The translations under genes were made by a program, and so were the position numbers. The notes below the pieces were generated by a model. It had not been told where the DNA came from, ran no database searches, and saw only the letters and a program-made list of their open reading frames with translations. A DNA stretch of 60,823 nucleotides from CAUZFZ01 sp963579025. Lineage in GTDB: Bacteria; Planctomycetota; Planctomycetia; Planctomycetales; Planctomycetaceae. The stretch is from contig CAUZFZ010000047.1 of the NCBI GenBank assembly GCA_963579025.1, positions 1 through 60,823 of the forward strand. Direction: 5' to 3'. Positions 24,156 through 32,726 of this stretch are shown here, piece after piece. The stretch's first letter is position 1. Every line of letters starts with the position of its first letter.

Positions 24156-25763
24156 ATGGCAAAAATGATTGCCTTTGACCAGGACGCCCAGGAAGCCATG
24201 CGGCGGGGCGTCAGCAAACTGGCTCGTGCCGTCAAGGTCACTCTGGGACCACGCGGCCGTAACGTCATCCTCGAAAAGAGCTTCGGCTCACCGACCGTCA
24301 CCAAAGACGGCGTCACGGTGGCTCGTGAAATCGAACTGAGTGACAAGTTCGAAGACATGGGTGCCCGCCTCGTCAAAGAAGTGGCGAGCAAGACATCCGA
24401 CAACGCCGGCGACGGTACGACAACCGCCACGATTTTGGCTGAGGCCATTTTCAACGAAGGCATGAAAGCCGTCGTGGCCGGTGTCAGCCCGATCGAAATG
24501 AAACGCGGCATGGAAAAGGCCGTGTCCGACATCGCCGAGCAACTGGCCGAAATGTCGACCGAGTGCCGCAATAAGAAGTCGATCGCTCAGGTCGGCACTG
24601 TGGCCTCGAATGGCGATTCTGAAATCGGCGACATTCTCTCGAAGGCCATGGCCGAAGTCGGGAATGATGGCGTCATTACCGTCGAAGAGGGCACCAGCCT
24701 GGCGACGGACTACGACAAGAAGGAAGGACTGCAGTTCGACCGCGGTTACCTGTCACCCTACTTCGTGACGGATCCGCAGAGCATGGACTGCGTGTTCGAG
24801 GACGCTTACATCCTCGTCCACGAGAAGAAAATCACCAACATCAAGGACCTGGTGCCGGTCCTTGAAAAGGTCGTCCAGGCCGGCAAGCCGTTGCTGATCA
24901 TCGCCGAAGACGTTGAGGGCGAAGGCCTGGCGACGTTGGTCATCAACAAGCTTCGCGGTACGTTCAAAATCGCGGCCGTTAAAGCACCGGGATACGGCGA
25001 TCGTCGTAAGGCCATGCTGCAGGACATCTCCATCATGTGCGGTGGAACAGCGATCTTCGAAGACCTGGGCATCAAGCTTGAAAACGTGCAGCTCAGCGAT
25101 CTGGGCACGGCGAAGAAAATCATCGTCGACAAGGACAACACGACAATCATCGAAGGTGGCGGCAAGACGGTCGACATCAAAGCCCGCATCGACCAGATTC
25201 GCCGTGAACTGGATAACTCGACCAGCGACTACGACAAAGAGAAGCTGAACGAGCGAGTTGCCAAGCTGTCCGGTGGTGTGGCTCAGATCAATGTCGGAGC
25301 CGCAACCGAATCCGAAATGAAGGAGAAGAAGGCCCGGGTCGAGGACGCGTTGCACGCAACCCGCGCCGCCGTGGAAGAAGGCATTCTTCCTGGTGGTGGT
25401 GTGGCTCTGCTGCGAGCGTCCGCTGGGCTGAAGCCGAAGAAACTCGGTCACGATGCCCAGGTCGGCTTCAACATCATCGTCCGAGCCTGCCGTGCTCCGA
25501 TTACTCAGATCGCGAACAACGCTGGCAAAGACGGCGCCGTGATCTGCGAGAAGGTTGTCGAAGAAGAAGGCAACCGCGGCTACAACGCAGCGGATGACAA
25601 GTTCGAAGACATGATCAAGGCCGGCATCATCGATCCGACCAAGGTCACGCGCACAGCTCTGCAGAACGCGTCCTCCGTGGCGACTCTGCTGTTGACGAGT
25701 GATGCGTTGATTGCCGAGAAGCCCAAAGACGACAAGGGCGGCCACGACGAGGACATCTACTAA
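24156..25763 (+). CDS. groEL: Chaperonin GroEL
   Basis: A 535-residue chaperonin subunit. The N-terminus MAKMIAFDQDAQEAMRRGVS, the ATP-binding 'VTLGPRGRNVILEKSFGSP', and the 'VGDGTTT' equivalent DNAGDGTTTATIL are all present. The apical domain includes 'GYLSPYFVTD' and 'PLLIIAEDVEGEGLATLV'. The family phrase 'AAVEEGILPGGGVALL' is near the end. The C-terminus is acidic (KGGHDEDIY) and lacks the Gly-Gly-Met tail of the main GroEL of many bacteria. Planctomycetes often have several groEL copies, so this could be a specialised one, although it keeps its groES partner. Confidence 0.96.
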   Translation: MAKMIAFDQDAQEAMRRGVSKLARAVKVTLGPRGRNVILEKSFGSPTVTKDGVTVAREIELSDKFEDMGARLVKEVASKTSDNAGDGTTTATILAEAIFNEGMKAVVAGVSPIEMKRGMEKAVSDIAEQLAEMSTECRNKKSIAQVGTVASNGDSEIGDILSKAMAEVGNDGVITVEEGTSLATDYDKKEGLQFDRGYLSPYFVTDPQSMDCVFEDAYILVHEKKITNIKDLVPVLEKVVQAGKPLLIIAEDVEGEGLATLVINKLRGTFKIAAVKAPGYGDRRKAMLQDISIMCGGTAIFEDLGIKLENVQLSDLGTAKKIIVDKDNTTIIEGGGKTVDIKARIDQIRRELDNSTSDYDKEKLNERVAKLSGGVAQINVGAATESEMKEKKARVEDALHATRAAVEEGILPGGGVALLRASAGLKPKKLGHDAQVGFNIIVRACRAPITQIANNAGKDGAVICEKVVEEEGNRGYNAADDKFEDMIKAGIIDPTKVTRTALQNASSVATLLLTSDALIAEKPKDDKGGHDEDIY

Positions 25764-25798
25764 GCCTCGCCGAACTGTCTGACTGACGAAAACTGAAG

Positions 25799-25831
25799 AG
25801 CCCGGAGCACAGCTTGCTCCGGGCTTTTTTT
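25799..25831 (+). terminator. Rho-independent terminator of groES-groEL
   Basis: An 11-bp perfect stem (AGCCCGGAGCA / TGCTCCGGGCT) with a five-base loop is followed by a run of seven T. It begins 36 bases after the groEL stop. It is the clearest intrinsic terminator in the window. Confidence 0.93.
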
Positions 25832-25888
25832 GTCTGCCGAACTAACGGAGTCTGAAGCCGCAGGGCACGAAGCGAGTTCGAGCAATGC

Positions 25889-27286
25889 TCATTTGAGCGA
25901 ACCGCCAGAAACGGACTCGGCCTGCCGGAAGCCCTCGCGCCACCGTGCCGATTTGATCTCAGCCTGCCCCGCGTACTGCTTCTCGCCGAGCAGCAGCGTC
26001 GGATCGTCGTCCAGCAGTCGGTCCGAATCGACATAGGCGCGGACCTGGTACCGTCCGCGCGGCAACGTCGGCTTTTCGGTCCTCAAAGCACCGGCTGTCG
26101 GGGACTTCTCTTCAGCCAGCAGAAACAACATGCCGTTCACCATGTGTCGCGGCGTGACCGTTCCCTGTGTAAATGCGATCGCTCGACCGTTCCACGACTC
26201 CGAAGTCGCGTTCCAGCGATGAACGAAAAGCTGCACTGGAGTACCGACAGCCCAGTCGGCGGGCGTCGCGGTTAGTCGCAGTACGATTTTCGAGCCGAAC
26301 CAGTTGTCGGCTGGAAGCTCGTTGACCGACTTGTATCGGCCGTTGACGACAGAGGCGTAGTCCTTCATCCAGGCAATGAACGACTTGTACGACTGGTCGT
26401 TCTTATGCATTTTCAGCCCGCCCATGTGGGTCATCGGGCCGTCCGCTGAAGGCAACTCAAACGACCCATCCGCATTCTTCTTCGGCACTTTGGACAGCGG
26501 CTTGAGCAACAGCAGGCTGCTGGTCGGGTCTTTAAGGTCCAATAACGGAATCTGTCCTCTGGCAGTGTCCCGGCTCTTTTCAACCAGGTACTGCACTGTC
26601 GCTTCCGGCGTCTCCTTGAAGATGCGCATGCGTTGAATCAGCTCGGGCGGATACTGCTCCTCGAACTTCTTCATGTTCTTGATCGCCACTTGATGCCTGC
26701 CGTTCGACGGATCGATTTCGTGAGGCGTGTGACACGGGAAGCACCGCATTCGCTGCGACCAGATGTTTCGGACGAACGAATCCACGACGCGGCTTTTTCG
26801 CGCGTGTCGGATGACCTCGTTCGAACTTTCCGGAGTGGCGCGTTCGGCCTTCGTCAGCGGCGGCAGATTCCGCAGCTTTGAATCGCTGCAGCACGCGTCG
26901 ACCCACGCGGCAAAGGCTTCGTATTCGGCCAGCCGAGTCTTCTCGTGAATGAGACGTGCTCCGCGATCCAGGTCCTTATCGCCCATACGAATCAGCGTCA
27001 GGATCTTTGACTTTGCCGGCGCATCGAGATCGATCAGTCCCTGATCTCGCAGTGAGAGAAACGTCTTCTCGTGAGACGGCAGGATGTAGTTCTTCAGATC
27101 GACTGACGAAAGATGACACTGCACGCAACTTGACGGCTGCGGCGAGCGAAAGATGGGCATGATCCTGGCGTTGAACAGCTCCGCCGGACTGAGACTCGAA
27201 CCTGGCGTATCCTCTGCCACCAAGAATGATGCGGAAGCGGTAACGCAAACAGTCGCAAACAGAATGATGAACGTTGTTCGGCGCAT
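25889..27286 (-). CDS. Secreted planctomycete cytochrome c-like protein with two CxxCH motifs
   Basis: A 465-residue exported protein with a signal peptide (MRRTTFIILFATVCVTASAS). Two haem-binding motifs are visible: CVQCH at about residue 54 and CFPCH at about residue 182. The N-terminal pattern 'PAELFNARIMPIFRSPQPSS' with C-x-x-C-H is that of the planctomycete-type cytochrome C domain (PSD1/DUF1549 neighbourhoods). The last 120 residues lack haem motifs and look like a beta-sandwich with 'LPRGRYQVRAYVDSDRLLDD'. It probably carries electrons or senses redox state in the periplasm. It is convergent with groEL and stands alone. Confidence 0.85.
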   Translation of the reverse strand: MRRTTFIILFATVCVTASASFLVAEDTPGSSLSPAELFNARIMPIFRSPQPSSCVQCHLSSVDLKNYILPSHEKTFLSLRDQGLIDLDAPAKSKILTLIRMGDKDLDRGARLIHEKTRLAEYEAFAAWVDACCSDSKLRNLPPLTKAERATPESSNEVIRHARKSRVVDSFVRNIWSQRMRCFPCHTPHEIDPSNGRHQVAIKNMKKFEEQYPPELIQRMRIFKETPEATVQYLVEKSRDTARGQIPLLDLKDPTSSLLLLKPLSKVPKKNADGSFELPSADGPMTHMGGLKMHKNDQSYKSFIAWMKDYASVVNGRYKSVNELPADNWFGSKIVLRLTATPADWAVGTPVQLFVHRWNATSESWNGRAIAFTQGTVTPRHMVNGMLFLLAEEKSPTAGALRTEKPTLPRGRYQVRAYVDSDRLLDDDPTLLLGEKQYAGQAEIKSARWREGFRQAESVSGGSLK

Positions 27287-27459
27287 GAGAATCTCCCAGG
27301 AGTGTTGCCGTCCATTTCACGGCAACGACGTAACGTTGACTGGCCGTGGTATGTGGCCGCAGTCTCGCAGAACGTCGGTGAATCGGGAATCATATTCTGC
27401 ACCGTTGTCGCGGTTGTTTACGACCACGTTCATTCAGCACGCTGGGAGCTTTGCCAACG

Positions 27460-28536
27460 ATGCGTTTTTTGACCTGCTTTCTGATCGTCGTCTTTGCCTC
27501 CGATTCGGTAACCGTCGTCGCAGACGACTCGCCGCTGGACCAGCGACCGCAACCGTGGCAGCGACGTGATGAGCCGATCCTGTCTGCCCGCACGACGAAA
27601 CAGGCGTGGTGTCGGATCGTGACGTATTCGCCGCATGTGATTTATCACGACGGGCTGTTTCGGATGTGGTACCTGGGCACTTCCGAAGCCTCGCGGTCAA
27701 ACGACATTGTGATGGGGTACGCGGAATCCGAGGACGGGATTCAGTGGAACGAGCATCCCGGTAATCCGATTCTGACCGGCAAGGACATCTCCTGGGGACG
27801 TCTGATTCAGACTCCGTATGTCGTGCACGATGCGTCGATCGGGCTGTTTCGGATGTGGTTCGTCTCGGGGGACGGAGTGACGCGAGACGAGTCGGGAAAG
27901 AAGATCATCGGAAACGACCAGAAACTGGCTTACGGGACCAGCAAGGACGGAATCCACTGGGCGGTTCATGACAAACCGCTGTTTCCCGTTGGACGATCTC
28001 CGTCGGTCGTTCAAGTCGCCCCTGATCGCTATCGCATGTGGATGGGGTCGCGGCCTGACCCGGGTGTTGTCAACGGAGACCTGTATCGGAACATCTATGA
28101 GTTCACCTCACCGGACGGTCTGGCATGGCAGCGGAGTCAAAAGCCAGTGGTGACGCCGAGCGGTCCCGCGAACAGCACGGTCTATCCCTACGTGATTCGT
28201 CACAGAAACCAATGGTATATGTGGTACGGCTGCCACATTGACGGCGGGTTGTTTGAAATCTTCTGTGCGACATCGTCCGACGGGACCAACTGGGACGTCG
28301 ACCACGAGCATCCGGCCTTTCCGGCGGCGGAAGGCAAAATACGATTCGACAGCAAGTACACGTCGACGCCATGCATTGTGCGCGTGGGAGATCGACTGTT
28401 GCTGTACTACTCGGCACGGGACTGGCAGACCGAGTACATTGACGGCGAAGGCCGTAAACGCCGTGATGGCGCGGGTGTTTATGCTCACATCGGTGTCGCC
28501 GAGCTGAGGCTCGAACTCGACACCCGGCGGAAGTGA
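27460..28536 (+). CDS. Secreted five-bladed beta-propeller glycosidase-like protein
   Basis: A 358-residue protein from the ATG of MRFLTCFLIVVFASDSVTVV, a signal peptide. Repeated blade motifs 'SPHVIYHDGLFRMWYLG', 'YAESEDGIQWNEH...NPIL', 'GTSKDGIHWAVH' and 'YPYVIRHRNQWYMWYGC' match the propeller fold of GH32/GH43/GH62/GH68/GH130 enzymes (W-Y-x-G and S-x-D-G-x-x-W patterns). The exact family and catalytic acids cannot be assigned from reading alone. It probably cleaves or phosphorolyses an exported glycan. It is divergent from the cytochrome gene and followed by a dispersed repeat. Confidence 0.75.
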   Translation: MRFLTCFLIVVFASDSVTVVADDSPLDQRPQPWQRRDEPILSARTTKQAWCRIVTYSPHVIYHDGLFRMWYLGTSEASRSNDIVMGYAESEDGIQWNEHPGNPILTGKDISWGRLIQTPYVVHDASIGLFRMWFVSGDGVTRDESGKKIIGNDQKLAYGTSKDGIHWAVHDKPLFPVGRSPSVVQVAPDRYRMWMGSRPDPGVVNGDLYRNIYEFTSPDGLAWQRSQKPVVTPSGPANSTVYPYVIRHRNQWYMWYGCHIDGGLFEIFCATSSDGTNWDVDHEHPAFPAAEGKIRFDSKYTSTPCIVRVGDRLLLYYSARDWQTEYIDGEGRKRRDGAGVYAHIGVAELRLELDTRRK

Positions 28537-28573
28537 GAATCGGTCAGGAAATAGCGCGACGAAGCCGAATCGA

Positions 28574-28679
28574 TTCTTAATCTTAATCCTACTCTTCATC
28601 TTAATCCCAGCAGTGCCACGCGAAGCCATCGCCAGCAGGGACGGGGAGTAAGATTATGATTAAGAGTACGATTAAGAGG
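28574..28679. repeat. Palindromic intergenic repeat, copy 1 (TTAATCTTAATC arms)
   Basis: An AT-rich element in an otherwise GC-rich gap. The left arm has repeated CTTAATC units (about 28575-28607). The right arm has the reverse, ATTAAGAG (28659-28679). The inner part ends ACGGGGAGTAAGATTATGA, shared exactly (19 bases) with the copy at 52529-52618. The arms are imperfect inverted repeats made of heptads, which looks like a small non-autonomous element. Confidence 0.7.
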
Positions 28680-28777
28680 CAGGCAGACTTCTGGATGGAC
28701 GAGATGCACATGACGGAGTGAGACTCCGATGTCGTGCGAACGGCACAGGCAGCACAACGAATTACAGGGACATCAGA

Positions 28778-29386
28778 ATGCTGGGAGCAACGCTGGATGC
28801 GAGTCCGTACCTGACTCGCTTGAATCAGGAGCTGGATCGTATCGATCGATCGGAAATGGCCCGCTGGGCGGACCTGATATTTGGTGCATGGGAATCTGGG
28901 AACTTCGTCTACATCATTGGCAATGGAGGCTCGGGAACGACTGCCAGCCACATGGCCGAAGATCTCGGTAAGAGCACGCTTCGCGAGTCAGACCAGCGTG
29001 ACGAATCGAAGAAGCGGCTGAAAGTCCTGAGTCTGACCGACAACGCCGGCTGGCTGATGGCCGTTGGCAACGACCTGGCCTACGACCAGATTTTCGTGCA
29101 GCAACTGATGAACTATGGACAGCCTGGCGATGTGCTGCTGGCGATCAGCGGCTCTGGGAACAGCCCGAATGTTCTGAACGCGGTCGACTGGGCCAACCGG
29201 CATGAACTGAAGACCTTCGGCCTGACAGGTTTCGAAGGTGGCAGGCTGAAAGAAATGCAGCAGGACGGACTGCATGTCGCGCTGAACGACATGGGGATGG
29301 TCGAAAGCATTCACCTGTGCCTGTTCCACTGGGTGCTCAACGATGTCTTTGCCCGCATCAACAGCGAAGGCCGCTACGCCACGTGA
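28778..29386 (+). CDS. SIS-domain phosphosugar isomerase, GmhA-like
   Basis: A 202-residue protein from the ATG of MLGATLDASPYLTRLNQELD. The SIS fold is clear: 'GNFVYIIGNGGSGTTASHMAED' has the G-x-G-G-S phosphate loop seen in sedoheptulose-7-phosphate isomerase (GmhA). Later 'GDVLLAISGSGNSPNVLNAV' is the second phosphate loop (S-x-S-G-x-S). Family members convert sedoheptulose-7-phosphate to D-glycero-D-manno-heptose-7-phosphate or act on related phosphosugars. It is followed 10 bases later by a ROK kinase. The substrate is not certain. Confidence 0.85.
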   Translation: MLGATLDASPYLTRLNQELDRIDRSEMARWADLIFGAWESGNFVYIIGNGGSGTTASHMAEDLGKSTLRESDQRDESKKRLKVLSLTDNAGWLMAVGNDLAYDQIFVQQLMNYGQPGDVLLAISGSGNSPNVLNAVDWANRHELKTFGLTGFEGGRLKEMQQDGLHVALNDMGMVESIHLCLFHWVLNDVFARINSEGRYAT

Positions 29387-29396
29387 GAATTGACCA

Positions 29397-30380
29397 ATGA
29401 TTCTCGGCATCGAAATCGGTGGGACCAAACTTCAGCTTGGCGTCGGCACTGGAGACGATGCGAAGTTCGAAGCATTCGAACGCTACGACGTCATTCCCGA
29501 GCAAGGGGCAGAGGGAATCCTGCAGCAGATTCGGACCTCTGCGCAGGGATTGATGCGGCGATTCGACATTCAGCGAATCGGCTTCGGTTTCGGGGGTCCG
29601 GTTGACGGAACGGCTGGCCGGGTCATTACGAGTCACCAGATCAACGGTTGGACGGGACTCCCGCTGGTGGATTGGGTGCAGGAGAAGCTGAACGTCGCGG
29701 CCGTCCTCGGAAACGACTGCGACTGCGCGGCATTGGCTGAAGCCCGGTATGGTTCTGGAAAGGGACACCGCACGGTGTTCTATGTCACGGTGGGAACGGG
29801 TGTCGGTGGAGGGCTTGTCATCGACGGACGAGTCCACGGTACCGATCGGCCCGCTGCCGCGGAAATTGGTCATTTACGACCGGGTCTGATAGCGGACGAT
29901 CCCCACGCGACTGTGGAATCCGTTGCCAGTGGTTGGGGCATCGCGGCGACAGCACGAGCCTGTCTAATGGATGAGCCCAATCGACCTCAGGACCGGCTGA
30001 TTCCGGATGGCCGGCCGCTATTGAACGATGTCCACCGCAGAGATCTCATGGAGCGGTGTGGTGAGAATCCTGCATCGCTGACGACGGTGATGATCGGAGC
30101 GGCAGCAGCCGCGGGCAACGACGGTGCCCGGGCGATTCTTCGCTCAGGCACAGACACACTGGGGTGGGCCATCGCGCAGGTGATGGCCCTTGTCGATCCC
30201 GATATCGTTGTCGTCGGAGGCGGCGTCGCCCTTCTGGGCGACGAGCTGTTCCTCGACCCGCTTCGCGAAGCAGTCGGCCGCTATCTGTTCCCACCAATCC
30301 AGGGTGCGTACCGACTGGCCAGCCCGCAACTGGGGGAAGAGGTTGTCGTTCATGGCGCCATTGCGCTCGGTCATCAATAA
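29397..30380 (+). CDS. ROK-family sugar kinase
   Basis: A 327-residue cytoplasmic kinase. The phosphate-1 motif MILGIEIGGTKLQLG opens the protein, and the catalytic region 'VLGNDCDCAALAEARYGSGK' contains the ROK base aspartate (N-D). 'VGTGVGGGLVIDGRVH' is phosphate-2. The usual ROK zinc loop (G-H-x9-11-G-x-x-G-C-x-E) is altered: after 'AAEIGHLRPG' no cysteines follow. It phosphorylates a hexose or derivative with ATP. Ten bases separate it from the SIS gene, so the two probably share a pathway, and it is convergent with the PfkB gene. Confidence 0.87.
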   Translation: MILGIEIGGTKLQLGVGTGDDAKFEAFERYDVIPEQGAEGILQQIRTSAQGLMRRFDIQRIGFGFGGPVDGTAGRVITSHQINGWTGLPLVDWVQEKLNVAAVLGNDCDCAALAEARYGSGKGHRTVFYVTVGTGVGGGLVIDGRVHGTDRPAAAEIGHLRPGLIADDPHATVESVASGWGIAATARACLMDEPNRPQDRLIPDGRPLLNDVHRRDLMERCGENPASLTTVMIGAAAAAGNDGARAILRSGTDTLGWAIAQVMALVDPDIVVVGGGVALLGDELFLDPLREAVGRYLFPPIQGAYRLASPQLGEEVVVHGAIALGHQ

Positions 30381-30417
30381 CGGGTTGGGGAAGAGCCCTC
30401 CGAGAATATGGCGCCGG

Positions 30418-31470
30418 CTATCGACCGACCTGATCGAGCCACAACTTCAGGCGCGGACCGAGTTCTTCGGGGCGGGCCGTCCCCGTTGTTGCCAACTGTT
30501 GAATCGTGATGGATGCGACCAGGTTTCCAATCACCGCGGCTTCGACGCAGGACGCACCAGTGCACAGCGACAGGACACAACCTGCGGTCGCGCTGTCGCC
30601 AGCGCCCGTTGTGTCCGTTTCGCCTGAAACTCGCACTCCGGGTACGGAAGTCCATTCGGGGTCACTCACAAACATGCCTGCCGCTCCGCAAGTGACAAAG
30701 AGGGGCGCAGCGTTCCTTGTTCGCAGTCTCTGCGCGGCCACTCGAAGTTCATCCTTGTCGACAGTTCCACCTGGTCGTGGATTCTGATTGCCGATGGCTT
30801 CGAATTCATTGGCCTTGATGATGACGTTCCTGAACTCGTCGATGCGTCGCCGGCTGTCGGCCCAGAAGATGACGTCAGGATGCTCTGCGGCCAGAACTGC
30901 CAGGTGCTCGCGGACGGAACTGGTGACCACTCCACAATCGCGTGCTTCGACCTGGTCCATCACGATTACCGCGTCAACGTGGTCGATCACCGCGACCAGT
31001 GAATCGACTACGGCACGTTCGATCTCTGGCGTCGTCGGTCGGCGGTTCTTTGTGTCGAGTCGCGAATGCTCACCGGCAAGGCCGGGTATCGTCATGTCGC
31101 GCGGCTTCAGGTAAGTCGGAGTGAATCGATCCGGCGACGTGTGCAGATGGCTGGTGGAACATCTGAGCTTCTCCAGCCCGCGCCGCAATTCGAATGCTTC
31201 ACCGTCGTCGCCTGTAAACCCGATGGCGTGAAGTTCTCCGGTCTTCAGGGCGGACAGGTTCGAGACGACGGTTCCCGCGGCTCCCGGATGACACCGCATC
31301 GCAGCAACCTGGTGAGCAGGCTTGCCGGTTTCGACGCTCGGTTCTTCCAGTGACGGATCGACGTCCAGGTATTTGTCGAGAAAGAAGTCGCCCAGGACCG
31401 CAATACGGCACGATGCGAAACGAGAGACGATCTCCTCAAGACGATCCGATGTGAGCAGTGCGTCACTCAC
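30418..31470 (-). CDS. PfkB-family carbohydrate kinase, HldE/RfaE-kinase-like
   Basis: A 350-residue ribokinase-fold kinase. The N-terminal 'CRIAVLGDFFLDKYLDVDP' is the PfkB signature-1 region in the form seen in heptose-7-phosphate kinases (V-x-G-D-x-x-L-D-x-Y). 'GAAGTVVSNLSALK' is the substrate loop. The catalytic motif is 'SGETDTTGAGDSATAGCVLS', where the D of DTTGAGD is the base. The adenylyltransferase half of HldE is absent. Together with the GmhA-like isomerase and a HAD phosphatase nearby, a heptose-type pathway is a reasonable inference, but ribo-, fructo- or other sugar kinases share the fold. Confidence 0.85.
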   Translation of the reverse strand: MSDALLTSDRLEEIVSRFASCRIAVLGDFFLDKYLDVDPSLEEPSVETGKPAHQVAAMRCHPGAAGTVVSNLSALKTGELHAIGFTGDDGEAFELRRGLEKLRCSTSHLHTSPDRFTPTYLKPRDMTIPGLAGEHSRLDTKNRRPTTPEIERAVVDSLVAVIDHVDAVIVMDQVEARDCGVVTSSVREHLAVLAAEHPDVIFWADSRRRIDEFRNVIIKANEFEAIGNQNPRPGGTVDKDELRVAAQRLRTRNAAPLFVTCGAAGMFVSDPEWTSVPGVRVSGETDTTGAGDSATAGCVLSLCTGASCVEAAVIGNLVASITIQQLATTGTARPEELGPRLKLWLDQVGR

Positions 31471-31522
31471 GGCGTGTGTCCTTGTTGGAAGTGGGAATCA
31501 GCCAAACGCCGCTTTCGTCCAC

Positions 31523-31659
31523 TTCACCTCTCCGTCTGGGAGAGGTCGCGGTCTCAGCCGCGGGTGAGGGCAGTGGATTGCTCGCCAATTCGCTCAAATT
31601 CCCGATAAAAACCCTCTCCCGGCCCTGAGAGGCCGACCTCTCCCAGAGGGAGAGGTGAA
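31523..31659. repeat. 26-bp inverted repeat element
   Basis: Arms at 31523-31548 (TTCACCTCTCCGTCTGGGAG then AGGTCG) and 31634-31659 are reverse complements with one mismatch. Each arm is itself partly palindromic (CTCTCC...GGGAGAGG). The interior holds 'GGGTGAGGGCAG' and 'ACCCTCTCCCGG'. It lies between the PfkB and HAD genes and probably belongs to a dispersed planctomycete repeat family. It could also end the transcript from the GntP side. Confidence 0.65.
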
Positions 31660-31769
31660 TTGAATTGGCGCCGTCCCTCCAGGGGAATTCATGGAACTTC
31701 AACGAACGATGTTCGGGTTCATCAACGATTAGACCGGGAGCACGGAACAGGCAGCATCCGTAACGGCAC

Positions 31770-32654
31770 TCACGAATTCCAGAGCCAGTCGATCAGGCGA
31801 GTCGCTTCTGCGTAGTCGGGGACAACGGCGTGGGCTCCGGCCCCGATCAGACGTTCGCGTTTCCACGGATCAGGACGTCCGTCGAGATTGGCTTCATCGC
31901 TGGCTACGGCGATGGCGGTGCCACCGACTCCGCGTACGTTCTGGATTTCAACGTAACCATCACCGAATCCCAGCAGAGACGCACCATCAACCTGGTTTTC
32001 AGACAGGATGCGTTCGATGACCTGCGCTTTCGAAAACGACTTGTAGTCATCCTGGGCGCCGTACACATGCCTTCCGAAGTATCGGTCGAGTTGCAGCAAC
32101 TGCACTTCTTCGCGGACGTATTGCTCGTCGGTCCCGCTCGCGAGATACATCGACACGCCCCGGTCCTGCAGTTGATTCAGCAAGGCGACGCTGCCGGGCA
32201 CGAGCCAGTCTGACGGTTGTACGTTGCCCGACCTCAGGCCTTCCCGTCGCGATTCGATGTGGCCCATCAATCGGTTGTGGTACTCGTTCTTGTAACTGAC
32301 GGGGTCAAGGGCTGTCCCGCCGCGCAGAGTGATCTCTTCCGCAAGGCGAATCATCTGGTAGATCGTTTGCTTGCCATTCAGCTCCATGACAAACCTCGAA
32401 CAGACTTGCTGCAGGACGTCCGACGACTCGTCGGTTCCCGTGTCCTGCAGGAACGCGACCATCATGGGCACCATGATGTCCGGCCAGCCTGCGCGAATGA
32501 CACTCAGCGTGCCATCGAAGTCAAACAGCACATGTGCCGGCGGTTTTCGCGGTGTGAAGTCACCGATGACTTCGATGCTGCTACCGGGAAGAAACCGGGT
32601 TTGGATGCCCGTTTCGTGTACCACTTGGAAGTCGGGTTCGATGTTGTCGGTCAT
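31770..32654 (-). CDS. HAD-superfamily phosphatase
   Basis: A 294-residue protein. After a 40-residue N-terminal extension, motif I reads 'HVLFDFDGTLSVIR', with the nucleophile Asp and the acid/base Asp. Motif II is probably 'MYLASGTDEQYV', and the late motifs are 'SLLGFGDGYVEIQNV' (G-D-x-x-x-x) near residue 235. The helical cap lies between. HAD enzymes hydrolyse phosphomonoesters. The neighbourhood of sugar kinases suggests a phosphosugar substrate, perhaps in the role GmhB plays in heptose activation. The N-terminal extension has no known domain. Confidence 0.85.
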   Translation of the reverse strand: MTDNIEPDFQVVHETGIQTRFLPGSSIEVIGDFTPRKPPAHVLFDFDGTLSVIRAGWPDIMVPMMVAFLQDTGTDESSDVLQQVCSRFVMELNGKQTIYQMIRLAEEITLRGGTALDPVSYKNEYHNRLMGHIESRREGLRSGNVQPSDWLVPGSVALLNQLQDRGVSMYLASGTDEQYVREEVQLLQLDRYFGRHVYGAQDDYKSFSKAQVIERILSENQVDGASLLGFGDGYVEIQNVRGVGGTAIAVASDEANLDGRPDPWKRERLIGAGAHAVVPDYAEATRLIDWLWNS

Positions 32655-32726
32655 TGGTCAGACGCAAGAGGATCGAAACGCCGCATTGAGACGATTGTGT
32701 CTGCCGCGGTTACAACAGGGTGACCG

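Noticed and set aside
24753..25745. 330-residue minus-strand frame within groEL
   Set aside because: Antisense to a highly conserved gene, and the composition is typical of reverse-strand shadow.
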